A model generated the notes under the pieces. The model worked only from the letters and a program-made list of their open reading frames with translations, searched no databases and was not told the origin of the DNA. This document shows positions 46,201-58,320 of a stretch of DNA of 64,000 nt, piece by piece (the first letter of the stretch is position 1; each line of letters begins with the position of its first letter). The stretch covers positions 87,001 through 151,000 of the forward strand of contig OZ024742.1 in the NCBI GenBank assembly GCA_964016885.1, written 5' to 3'. Both the position numbers and the translations under genes were made by a program. This stretch comes from Eledone cirrhosa (taxonomy: Eukaryota; Mollusca; Cephalopoda; Octopoda; Eledonidae).

Positions 46201-46938
46201 AACCCTAACCCTCAACGTACATTCAACAGTAACCACTCTAACCCTAACCCTAACCCTCAACGTACATTCAACAGTAACCACCCTAACCCTAACCCTCAAC
46301 GTACATTCAACAGTAACCACCCTAACCCTAACCCTAACCCTCAACGTACATCCAACAGTAACCACCATAACCCTAACCCTAACCCTCAACGTACATTCAA
46401 CTGTAACCATTCTAACCCTAACCCTCAACGTACATTCAACAGTAACCACTCTAACCCTAACCCTAACCCTCAACGTACATTCAACAGTAACCACCCTAAC
46501 CCTAACCCTCAACGTACATTCAACAGTAACCACCCTAACCCTAACCCTAACCCTCAACGTACATTCAACAGTAACCACTCTAACCCTAACCCTCAACGTA
46601 CATTCAACAGTAACCACCCTAACCCTAACCCTCAACGTACATTCAACAGTAACCACCCTAACCCTAACCCTAACCCTCAACGTACATTCAACAGTAACCA
46701 CTCTAACCCTAACCCTAACCCACAACGTACATTCAACAGTAACCACCCTAACCCTAACCCTCAACGTACATTCAACAGTAACAACCCTAACCCTAACCCT
46801 AACCCTCAAAGTACATTCAACAGTAACCACCCTAACCCTAACCCTAACCCTCAACGTACATTCAACAGTAACCAACCTAACCCTAACCCTCAACGTACAT
46901 TCAACAGTAACCACCCTAACCCTAACCCTAACCCTCAA
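43222..46938 (+). repeat. Domain C higher-order repeat, copy 3
   Basis: A 3,717-bp unit between CGTTCATTC cores at 43,222 and 46,939. The landmark series is repeated: ATTTAACAG at 44,175, CACTCAAC at 44,426, CCGTC at 44,538 and the linker-less monomer near 44,582. Confidence 0.65.
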
Positions 46939-48138
46939 CGTTCATTCAACAGTAACCACCCTAACCCTAACCCTCAACGTACATTCAACAGTAACCACCC
47001 TAACCCTAACCCTAACCCTCAACGTACATTCAACAGTAACCACCCTAACCCTAACCCTAACCCTCAACGTACATTCAACAGTAGCCACTCTAACCCTAAC
47101 CCTAACCCTCAACGTACATTCAACAGTAACCACCCTAACCCTAACCCTCAACGTACATTCAACAGTAACCACCCTAACCCTAACCCTAACCCTCAACGTA
47201 CATTCAACAGTAACCACCCTAACCCTAACCCTAACCCTCAACGTACATTCAACAGTAACCACTCTAACCCTAACCCTAACCCTCAACGTACATTCAACAG
47301 TAACCACCCTAACCCTAACCCTCAACGTACATTCAACAGTAACCACTCTAACCCTAACCCTAACCCTCAACGTACATTCAACAGTAACCACCCTAACCCT
47401 AACCCTAACCCTCAACGTACATTCAACAGTAACCACTCTAACCCTAACCCTAACCCTCAACGTACATTCAACAGTAACCACCCTAACCCTAACCCTCAAC
47501 GTACATTCAACAGTAACCACCCTAACCCTAACCCTAACCCTCAACGTACATTCAACAGTAACCACCATAACCCTAACCCTAACCCTCAACGTACATTCAA
47601 CTGTAACCATTCTAACCCTAACCCTCAACGTACATTCAACAGTAACCACTCTAACCCTAACCCTAACCCTCAACGTACATTCAACAGTAACCACCCTAAC
47701 CCTAACCCTCAACGTACATTCAACAGTAACCACCCTAACCCTAACCCTAACCCTCAACGTACATTCAACAGTAACCACTCTAACCCTAACCCTCAACGTA
47801 CATTCAACAGTAACCACCCTAACCCTAACCCTCAACGTACATTCAACAGTAACCACCCTAACCCTAACCCTAACCCTCAACGTACATTCAACAGTAACCA
47901 CTCTAACCCTAACCCTAACCCTCAACGTACATTCAACAGTAACCACCCTAACCCTAACCCTCAACGTACATTCAACAGTAACCACCCTAACCCTAACCCT
48001 AACCCTCAACGTACATTCAACAGTAACCACCCTAACCCTAACCCTAACCCTCAACGTACATTCAACAGTAACCACCCTAACCCTAACCCTCAACGTACAT
48101 TCAACAGTAACCACCCTAACCCTAACCCTAACCCTCAA
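46939..48138 (+). repeat. Domain C higher-order repeat, truncated copy
   Basis: Only 1,200 bp separate this CGTTCATTC core from the next one at 48,139. The segment matches the first part and the tail of copies 2 and 3 and lacks the middle portion with the CCGTC and linker-less landmarks. Confidence 0.55.
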
Positions 48139-51100
48139 CGTTCATTCAACAGTAACCACCCTAACCCTAACCCTCAACGTACATTCAACAGTAACCACCC
48201 TAACCCTAACCCTCAACGTACATTCAACAGTAACCACCCTAACCCTAACCCTAACCCTCAACGCACATTCAACAGTAACCACCCTAACCCTAACCCTAAC
48301 CCTCAACGTACATTCAACAGTAACCACTCTAACCCTAACCCTAACCCTCAACGTACATTCAACAGTAACCACCCTAACCCTAACCCTCAACGTACATTCA
48401 ACAGTAACCACCCTAACCCTAACCCTAACCCTCAACGTACATTCAACAGTAACCACCCTAACCCTAACCATAACCCTCAACGTACATTCAACAGTAACCA
48501 CTCTAACCCTAACCCTAACCCTCAACGTACATTCAACAGTAACCACCCTAACCCTAACCCTCAACGTACATTCAACAGTAACCACTCTAACCCTAACCCT
48601 AACCCTCAACGTACATTCAACAGTAACCACCCTAACCCTAACCCTAACCCTCAACGTACATTCAACAGCAACCACTCTAACCCTAACCCTAACCCTCAAC
48701 GTACATTCAACAGTAACCACCCTAACCCTAACCATCAACGTACATTCAACAGTAACCACCCTAACCCTAACCCTAACCCTCAACGTACATTCAACAGTAA
48801 CCACCATAACCCTAACCCTAACCCTCAACGTACATTCAACTGTAACCATTCTAACCCTAACCCTCAACGTACATTCAACAGTAACCACTCTAACCCTAAC
48901 CCTAACCCTCAACGTACATTCAACAGTAACCACCCTAACCCTAACCCTCAACGTACATTCAACAGTAACCACCCTAACCCTAACCCTAACCCTCAACGTA
49001 CATTCAACAGTAACCACTCTAACCCTAACCCTCAACGTACATTCAACAGTAACCACCCTAACCCTAACCCTCAACGTACTTTCAACAGTAACCACCCTAA
49101 CCCTAACCCTAAGCCTCAACGTACATTCAACAGTAACCACTCTAACCCTAACCCTAACCCTCAACGTACATTCAACAGTAACCACCCTAACCCTAACCCT
49201 CAACGTACATTCAACAGTAACCACCCTAACCCTAACCCTAACCCTCAACGTACATTCAACAGTAACCACCCTAACCCTAACCCTAACCCTGAACGTACAT
49301 TCAACAGTAACCACCCTAACCCTAACCCTCAACGTACATTCAACAGTAACCACCCTAACCCTAACCCTAACCCTCAACGTACATTCAACAGTAACCACCC
49401 TAACCCTAACCCTAACCCTCAACGTACATTCAACAGTAACCACCCTAACCCTAACCCTAACCCTCAACGTACATTCAACAGTAACCACCCTAACCCTAAC
49501 CCTCAACGTACATTCAACAGTAACCACCCTAACCCTAACCCTAACCCTCAACGTACATTCAACAGTAACCACCCTAACCCTAACACTAACCCTAAACGTA
49601 CATTCAACAGTAACCACCCTAACCCTAACCCTAACCCTCAACGTACATTCAACAGTAACCACCCTAACCCTAACCCTCAACGTACATTCAACAGTAACCA
49701 CCCTAACCCTAACCCTAACCCTCAACGTACATTCAACAGTAACCACCCTAACCCTAACCCTAACCCTCAACGTACATTCAACAGTAACCACCCTAACCCT
49801 AACCCTAACCCTCAACGTACATTCAACAGTAACCACCCTAACCCTAACCCTCAACGTACATTCAACAGTAACCACCCTAATCCTAACCCTAACCCTCAAC
49901 GTACATTCAACAGTAACCACCCTAACCCTAACCCTAACCCTCAACGTACATTCAACAGTAACCACCCTAACCCTAACCCTAACCCTCAACGTACATTCAA
50001 CAGTAACCACCCTAACCCTAACCCTCAACGTACATTCAACAGTAACCACCATAACCCTAACCCTAACCCTCAACATACATTCAACAGTAACCACCCTAAC
50101 CCTAACCCTCAACGTACATTCAACATTAACCACCCTAACCCTAACCCTAACCCTCAACGTACATTCAACAGTAACCACCCTAACCCTAACCCTCAACGTA
50201 CATTCAACAGTAACCACCCTAACCCTAACCCTAACCCTCAACGTACATTCAACAGTAACCACCCTAACCCTAATCCTCAACGTACATTCAACAGTAACAA
50301 CCCTAACCCTAACCCTAACCCTCAACGTACATTCAACAGTAACCACCCTAACCCTAACCCTAACCCTAACCACCCTAACCCTAACCCTCAACGTACATTC
50401 AACAGTAACCACCCTAACCCTAACCCTAACCCTCAACGTACATTCAACAGTAACCACTCTAACCCTAACCCTAACCCTCAACGTACATTCAACAGTAACC
50501 AGCCTAACCCTAACCCTAACCCTCAACGTACATTCAACAGTAACCACCCTAATCCTAACCCTAACCCTCAACGTATATTCAACAGTAACCACCCTAACCC
50601 TAACCCTCAACGTACATTCAACAGTAACAACCCTAACCCTAACCCTAACCCTCAACGTACATTCAACAGTAACCACCCTAACCCTAACCCTAACCCTCAA
50701 CGTACATTCAACAGTAACCACCCTAACCCTAACCCTCAACGTACATTCAACAGTAACAACCCTAACCCTAACCCTCAACGTACATTCAACAGTAACCACC
50801 CTAACCCTAACCCTAGCCCTAACCCTAACCCTAACCACCCTAACCCTAACCCTCAACGTACATTCAACAGTAACCACCCTAACCCTAACCCTAACCCTCA
50901 ACGTACATTCAACAGTAACCACTCTAACCCTAACCCTAACCCTCAACGTACATTCAACAGTAACCACCCTAACCCTAACCCTAACCCTCAACGTACATTC
51001 AACAGTAACCACCCTAACCCTAACCCTAACCCTCAACGTACATTCAACAGTAACCACCCTAACCCTAACCCTCAACGTACATTCAACAGTAACAACCCTA

Positions 51101-54100
51101 ACCCTAACCCTAACCCTAAACGTACATTCAACAGTAACCTCCCTAACCCTAACCCTAACCCTCAACGTACATTCAACAGTAACCACTCTAACCCTAACCC
51201 TAACCCTCAACGTACATTCAACAGTAACCACCCTAACCCTAACCCTAACCCTCAACGTACATTCAACAGTAATCACTCTAACCCTAACCCTAACCCTCAA
51301 CGTACATTCAACAGTAACCACCCTAACCCTAACTCTAACCCTCAACGTACATTCAACAGTAACCACCCTAACCCTAACCCTAACCCTCAACGTACATTCA
51401 ACAGTAACCACCCTAACCCTAACCCTAACCCTCAACGTACATTCAACAGTAACCACCCTAACCCTAACCCTAACCCTCAACGTACATTCAACAGTAACCA
51501 CCCTAACCCTAACCCTAACCCTAACCCTCAACGTACATTCAACAGTAACCACCCTAACCCTAACCCTAACCCTCAACGTACATTCAACAGTAACCACTCT
51601 AACCCTAAACCTAACCCTCAACGTACATTCAACAGTAACCACCCTAACCCTAACCCTCAACGTACATTCAACAGTAACCACTCTAACCCTAACCCTAACC
51701 CTCAACGTACATTCAACAGTAACCACCCTAACCCTAACCCTAACCCTCAACGTACATTCAACAGTAACCACCCTAACCCTAACCCTAACCCTCAACGTAC
51801 ATTCAACAGTAACCACTCTAACCCTAACCCTAACCCTCAACGTACATTCAACAGTAACCACCCTAACCCTAACCCTCAACGTACATTCAACAGTAACCAC
51901 TCTAACCCTAACCCTAACCCTCAACGTACATTCGACAGTAACCACCCTAACCCTAACCCTAACCCTCAACGTACATTCAACAGTAACCACTCTAACCCTA
52001 ACCCTAACCCTCAACGTACATTCAACAGTAACCACCCTAACCCTAACCCTCAACGTACATTCAACAGTAACCACCCTAACCCTAACCCTAACCCTCAACG
52101 TACATTCAACAGTAACCACCCTAACCCTAACCCTAACCCTCAACGTACATTCAACTGTAACCATTCTAACCCTAACCCTCAACGTACATTCAACATTAAC
52201 CACTCTAACCCTAACCCTAACCCTCAACGTACATTCAACAGTAACCACCCTAACCCTAACCCTCAACGTACATTCAACAGTAACCACCCTAACCCTAACC
52301 CTAACTCTCAACGTACATTCAACAGTAACCACCCTAACCCTAACCCTCAACGTACATTCAACAGTAACCACCCTAACCCTAACCCTAACCCTCAACGTAC
52401 ATTCAACAGTAACCACTCTAACCCTAACCCTAACCCTCAACGTACATTCAACAGTAACCACCCTAACCCTAACCCTCAACGTACATTCAACAGTAACCAC
52501 CCTAACCCTAACCCTAACCCTCAACGTACATTCAACAGTAACCACCCTAATCCTAACCCTAACCCTCAACGTACATTCAACAGTAACCACCCTAACCCTA
52601 ACCCTCAACGTACATTCAACAGTAACCACCCTAACCCTAACCCTCAACGTACATTCAACAGTAACCACCCTAACCCTAACCCTAACCCTCAACGTACATT
52701 CAACAGTAACCACCCTAACCCTAACCCTCAACGTACATTCAACAGTAACCACCCTAACCCTAACCCTCAACGTACATTCAACAGTAACAACCCTAACCCT
52801 AACCCTAACCGTCAACGTACATTCAACAGTAGCCACCCTAACCCTAACCCTAACCCTAACCCTAACCACCCTAACCCTAACCCTCAACGTACATTCAACA
52901 GTAACCACCCTAACCCTCACCCTAACCCTCAACGTACATTCAACAGTAACCACTCTAACCCTAACCCTAACCCTCAACGTACATTCAACAGTAACCACCC
53001 TAACCCTAACCCTAACCCTCAACGTACATTCAACAGTAACCACGCTAATCCTAACCCTAACCCTCAACGTATATTCAACAGTAACCACCCTAACCCTAAC
53101 CCTCATCGTACATTCAACAGTAACAACCCTAACCCTAACCCTAACCCTCAACGTACATTCAACAGTAACCACCCTAACCCTAACCCTAACCCTCAACGTA
53201 CATTCAACAGTAACCACCCTAACCCTAACCCTCAACGTACATTCAACAGTAACCACCCTAACCCTAACCCTAACCCTCAACGTACATTCAACAGTAACAA
53301 CCCTAACCCTAACCCTAACCCTCAACGTACATTCAACAGTAACCACCCTAAACCTAACCCTAACCCTCAACGTACATTCAACAGTAACAACCCTAACCCT
53401 AACCCTCAACGTACATTCAACGGTAACCACCCTAACCCTAACCCTCAACGTACATTCAACAGTAACCACCCTAACCCTAACCCTAACCCTCAACGTACAT
53501 TCAACAGTAACCACCCTAACCCTAACCCTCAACGTACATTCAACAGTAACCACCCTAACCCTAACCCTAACCCTCAACGTACATTCAACAGTAACCACCC
53601 TAACCCTAACCCTAACCCTCAACGTACATTCAACAGTAACCACCCTAACCCTAACCCTCAACGTACATTCAACAGTAACCACCCTAACCCTAACCCTAAC
53701 CCTCAACGTACATTCAACAGTAACAACCCTAACCCTAACCCTAACCCTCAACGTACATTCAACAGTAACCACCCTAACCCTAACCCTAACCCTCAACGTA
53801 CATTCAACAGTAACAACCCTAACCCTAACCCTCAACGTACATTCAACAGTAACCACCCTAACCCTAACCCTCAACGTACATTCAACAGTAACCACCCTAA
53901 CCCTAACCCTAACCCTCAACGTACATTCAACAGTAACAACCCTAACCCTAACCCTAACCCTCAACGTACATTCAACAGTAACCACCCTAACCCTAACCCT
54001 AACCCTCAACGTACATTCAACAGTAACAACCCTAACCCTAACCCTCAACGTACATTCAACAGTAACCACCCTAACCCTAACCCTCAACGTACATTCAACA

Positions 54101-57100
54101 GTAACCACCCTAACCCTAACCCTAACCCTCAACGTACATTCAACAGTAACCACCCTAACCCTAACCCTCAACGTACATTCAACAGTAACCACCCTAACCC
54201 TAACCCTAACCCTCAACGTACATTCAACAGTAACCACTCTAACCCTAACCCTAACCCTCAACGTACATTCAACAGTAACCACCCTAACCCTAACCCTCAA
54301 CGTACATTCAACAGTAACCACCCTAACCCTAACCCTAACCCTCAACGTACATTCAACAGTAACCACCCTAACCCTAACCCTAACCCTCAACGTACATTCA
54401 ACAGTAACCACCCTAACCCTAACCCTCAACGTACATTCAACAGTAACCACCCTAACCCTAACCCTAACCCTCAACGTACATTCAACAGTAACCACCCTAA
54501 CCCTAACCCTCAACGTACATTCAACAGTAACCACCCTAACCCTAACCCTCAACGTACATTCAACAGTAACCACCCTAACCCTAACCCTAACCCTCAACGT
54601 ACATTCAACAGTAACCACTCTAACCCTAACCCTAACCCTCAACGTACATTCAACAGTAACCACCCTAACCCTAACCCTCAACGTACATTCAACAGTAACC
54701 ACCCTAACCCTAACCCTAACCCTCAACGTACATTCAACAGTAACCACCCTAACCCTAACCCTCAACGTACATTCAACAGTAACCACCCTAACCCTAACCC
54801 TAACCCTCAACGTACATTCAACAGTAACCACTCTAACCCTAACCCTAACCCTCAACGTACATTCAACAGTAACCACCCTAACCCTAACCCTCAACGTACA
54901 TTCAACAGTAACCACCCTAACCCTAACCCTAACCCTCAACGTACATTCAACAGTAACCACCCTAACCCTAACCCTAACCCTCAACGTACATTCAACAGTA
55001 ACCACCCTAACCCTAACCCTCAACGTACATTCAACAGTAACCACCCTAACCCTAACCCTAACCCTCAACGTACATTCAACAGTAACCACCCTAACCCTAA
55101 CCCTCAACGTACATTCAACAGTAACCACCCTAACCCTAACCCTAACCCTCAACGTACATTCAACAGTAACCACCCTAACCCTAACCCTCAACGTACATTC
55201 AACAGTAACCACCCTAACCCTAACCCTCAACGTACATTCAACAGTAACCACCCTAACCCTAACCCTCAACGTACATTCAACAGTAACCACCCTAACCCTA
55301 ACCCTAACCCTCAACGTACATTCAACAGTAACCACCCTAACCCTAATCCTCAACGTACATTCAACAGTAACAACCCTAACCCTAACCCTAACCCTCAACG
55401 TACATTCAACAGTAACCACCCTAACCCTAGCCCTAACCCTCAACGTACATTCAACAGTAACCACCCTAACCCTAACCCTAACCCTCAACGTCCATTCAAC
55501 AGTAACCACCCTAACCCTAACCCTAACCCTCAACGTCCATTCAACAGTAACCACCCTAACCCTAACCCTAACCCTCAACGTCCATTCAACAGTAACCACC
55601 CTAACCCTAACCCTAACCCTCAACGTCCATTCAACAGTAACCACCCTAACCCTAACCCTAACCCTCAACGTACATTCAACAGTAACCACCCTAACCCTAG
55701 CCCTAACCCTCAACGTACATTCAACAGTAACCACCCTAACCCTAACCCTAACCCTCAACGTCCATTCAACAGTAACCACCCTAACCCTAACCCTAACCCT
55801 CAACGTCCATTCAACAGTAACCACCCTAACCCTAACCCTAACCCTCAACGTCCATTCAACAGTAACCACCCTAACCCTAACCCTAACCCTCAACGTCCAT
55901 TCAACAGTAACCACCCTAACCCTAACCCTAACCCTCAACGTCCATTCAACAGTAACCACCCTAACCCTAACCCTAACCCTCAACGTCCATTCAACAGTAA
56001 CCACCCTAACCCTAACCCTAACCCTCAACGTCCATTCAACAGTAACCACCCTAACCCTAACCCTAACCCTCAACGTCCATTCAACAGTAACCACCCTAAC
56101 CCTAACCCTAACCCTCAACGTCCATTCAACAGTAACCACCCTAACCCTAACCCTAACCCTCAACGTCCATTCAACAGTAACCACCCTAACCCTAACCCTA
56201 ACCCTCAACGTCCATTCAACAGTAACCACCCTAACCCTAACCCTCAACGTACATTCAACAGTAACCACCCTAACCCTAACCCTAACCCTCAACGTCCATT
56301 CAACAGTAACCACCCTAACCCTAACCCTAACCCTCAACGTACATTCAACAGTAACCACCCTAACCCTAACCCTAACCCTCAACGTCCATTCAACAGTAAC
56401 CACCCTAACCCTAACCCTAACCCTCAACGTACATTCAACAGTAACCACCCTAACCCTAACCCTAACCCTCAACGTCCATTCAACAGTAACCACCCTAACC
56501 CTAACCCTAACCCTCAACGTACATTCAACAGTAACCACCCTAACCCTAACCCTAACCCTCAACGTACATTCAACAGTAACCACCCTAACCCTAACCCTAA
56601 CCCTCAACGTCCATTCAACAGTAACCACCCTAACCCTAACCCTAACCCTCAACGTCCATTCAACAGTAACCACCCTAACCCTAACCCTAACCCTCAACGT
56701 ACATTCAACAGTAACCACCCTAACCCTAACCCTAACCCTCAACGTCCATTCAACAGTAACCACCCTAACCCTAACCCTAACCCTCAACGTCCATTCAACA
56801 GTAACCACCCTAACCCTAACCCTAACCCTCAACGTCCATTCAACAGTAACCACCCTAACCCTAACCCTAACCCTCAACGTACATTCAACAGTAACCACCC
56901 TAACCCTAACCCTAACCCTCAACGTCCATTCAACAGTAACCACCCTAACCCTAACCCTAACCCTCAACGTACATTCAACAGTAACCACCCTAACCCTAAC
57001 CCTAACCCTCAACGTACATTCAACAGTAACCACCCTAACCCTAACCCTAACCCTCAACGTCCATTCAACAGTAACCACCCTAACCCTAACCCTAACCCTC

Positions 57101-58054
57101 AACGTCCATTCAACAGTAACCACCCTAACCCTAACCCTAACCCTCAACGTCCATTCAACAGTAACCACCCTAACCCTAACCCTAACCCTCAACGTCCATT
57201 CAACAGTAACCACCCTAACCCTAACCCTAACCCTCAACGTACATTCAACAGTAACCACCCTAACCCTAACCCTCAACGTACATTCAACAGTAACAACCCT
57301 AACCCTAACCCTCACCCTCAACGTACATTCAACAGTAACCACCCTAACCCTAACCCTAACCCTCAACGTACATTCAACAGTAACCACCCTAACCCTAACC
57401 CTAACCCTCAACGTACATTCAACAGTAACCACCCTAACCCTAACCCTCAACGTCCATTCAACAGTAACCACCCTAACCCTAACCCTAACCCTCAACGTAC
57501 ATTCAACAGTAACCACCCTAACCCTAACCCTAACCCTCAACGTACATTCAACAGTAACCACCCTAACCCTAACCCTAACCCTCAACGTACATTCAACAGT
57601 AACAACCCTAACCCTAACCCTCACCCTCAACGTACATTCAACAGTAACCACCCTAACCCTAACCCTAACCCTCAACGTACATTCAACAGTAACAACCCTA
57701 ACCCTAACCCTCACCCTCAACGTACATTCAACAGTAACCACCCTAACCCTAACCCTAACCCTCAACGTACATTCAACAGTAACCACCCTAACCCTAACCC
57801 TAACCCTCAACGTACATTCAACAGTAACCACCCTAACCCTAACCCTCAACGTCCATTCAACAGTAACCACCCTAACCCTAACCCTAACCCTCAACGTACA
57901 TTCAACAGTAACCACCCTAACCCTAACCCTAACCCTCAACGTACATTCAACAGTAACCACCCTAACCCTAACCCTAACCCTCAACGTACATTCAACAGTA
58001 ACCACCCTAACCCTAACCCTAACCCTCAACGTACATTCAACAGTAACCCTAACC
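48139..58054 (+). repeat. Satellite domain D (most homogeneous, nearest unique DNA)
   Basis: This part is made almost only of near-perfect 39- and 45-nt monomers, with few point variants and no phase slips. Part of it (around 52,140-53,060) is a diverged relative of the domain C unit: it has CTAACCGTCAACG near 52,805, a linker-less monomer near 52,855 and CACGCTAATCC near 53,041. Because no phase slip occurs, the minus strand stays open for ~9.9 kb with the translation VVTVECTLRVRVRVR repeated. I regard this as a consequence of monomer length, not a gene. Confidence 0.75.
55489..57201 (+). repeat. Block of CGTCCATTC-variant 45-nt monomers
   Basis: Most monomers here have CGTCCATTC in place of CGTACATTC in the linker core, and nearly all are the 45-nt form. 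Stretches of consecutive variant monomers (for example 55,741-56,230) are interleaved with normal ones. Two isolated variant copies lie near 57,451 and 57,850. The same point change in dozens of adjacent monomers points to local amplification of one variant. Confidence 0.8.
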
Positions 58055-58072
58055 GGATACACTCTGCTCAAT
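58043..58072. other. Satellite/unique-sequence junction
   Basis: The last linker core is followed by CCCTAACC and then by non-repetitive sequence starting GGATACACTC. The transition is abrupt: the final monomers before it are near-perfect, so there is no gradient of decay towards the edge. Confidence 0.85.
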
Positions 58073-58202
58073 AGCAGCTGTCACCTTCACCAATCAATGT
58101 CTGCTAATCTTATCATCTGTTTATTTAAGGTTTATCTTTTTAATGATTATCTTTCTTATTCCCACCTTTATTTGTTTAATATTGTCAGACCTTGTTTACT
58201 TG
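58055..58202. other. Short unique AT-rich spacer, no gene seen
   Basis: About 150 bp of AT-rich sequence between the satellite and the microsatellite. No RNA gene or coding signal is evident. A 77-residue open frame that starts here on the plus strand runs into the trinucleotide repeat (serine then leucine runs) and looks spurious. Confidence 0.6.
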
Positions 58203-58267
58203 CGTCCTCGTCGTCGTCGCCGTCGCCGTCGTCGTCGTCGTCGTCGTCGTCCTCGTCGTCGTCGTCG

Positions 58268-58299
<32 letters not shown>

Positions 58300-58320
58300 G
58301 CAGCTGCTGCTGCTGCTGTT
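58203..58320. repeat. Compound trinucleotide microsatellite (GTC)n-(GTT)n-(GCT)n
   Basis: Interrupted GTC repeats (58,203-58,267) pass into about eleven GTT repeats (to about 58,300) and then six GCT-type repeats (58,301-58,320). Read on the minus strand it follows the 3' end of the LINE fragment as CAG, CAA, CGA runs. It may therefore be the short-tandem-repeat tail typical of several non-LTR retrotransposon clades; this is inference. Confidence 0.9.

Larger units (their letters stand above)
1..58054 (+). repeat. Composite telomere-hexamer/linker satellite array
   Basis: The whole stretch is a head-to-tail array. Each monomer is CCA, then n copies of CCCTAA, then CCCT, then the 20-nt core CAACGTACATTCAACAGTAA. 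The fixed part is 27 nt, so monomers are 39 nt (n=2), 45 nt (n=3), 51 nt and so on. I see no inverted segment, and the C-rich telomere strand is always on plus. CCCTAA is the metazoan telomere repeat; a C-rich strand running left to right is what a left chromosome end shows, so a subtelomeric position is inferred. The left edge of the window lies inside the array. Common linker variants are AACTGTAACC, CATGCAACAG, CGTCCATTC and TAACCCCCTCATCC. No gene is supported in the array. An interstitial telomere-like satellite is the alternative. Confidence 0.97.

Noticed and set aside
1..58054. CRISPR-like pattern of a conserved ~20-nt repeat with variable spacing
   Set aside because: The spacers are telomere hexamers, not unique sequences; the context is eukaryotic and no cas genes are present.
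1..58054. The array as the telomere itself
   Set aside because: Pure hexamer runs never exceed about seven units; a 27-nt linker interrupts every monomer. It is telomere-derived or subtelomeric unless shown to be terminal.
48142..58071. A 3,309-codon open frame, and similar ones of 1,630, 1,241 and 1,237 codons at 34,600-46,938, on the minus strand
   Set aside because: They are direct translations of the satellite. Openness follows from monomer length being a multiple of three. There is no non-repetitive domain, no start context, and breaks coincide with satellite phase slips.
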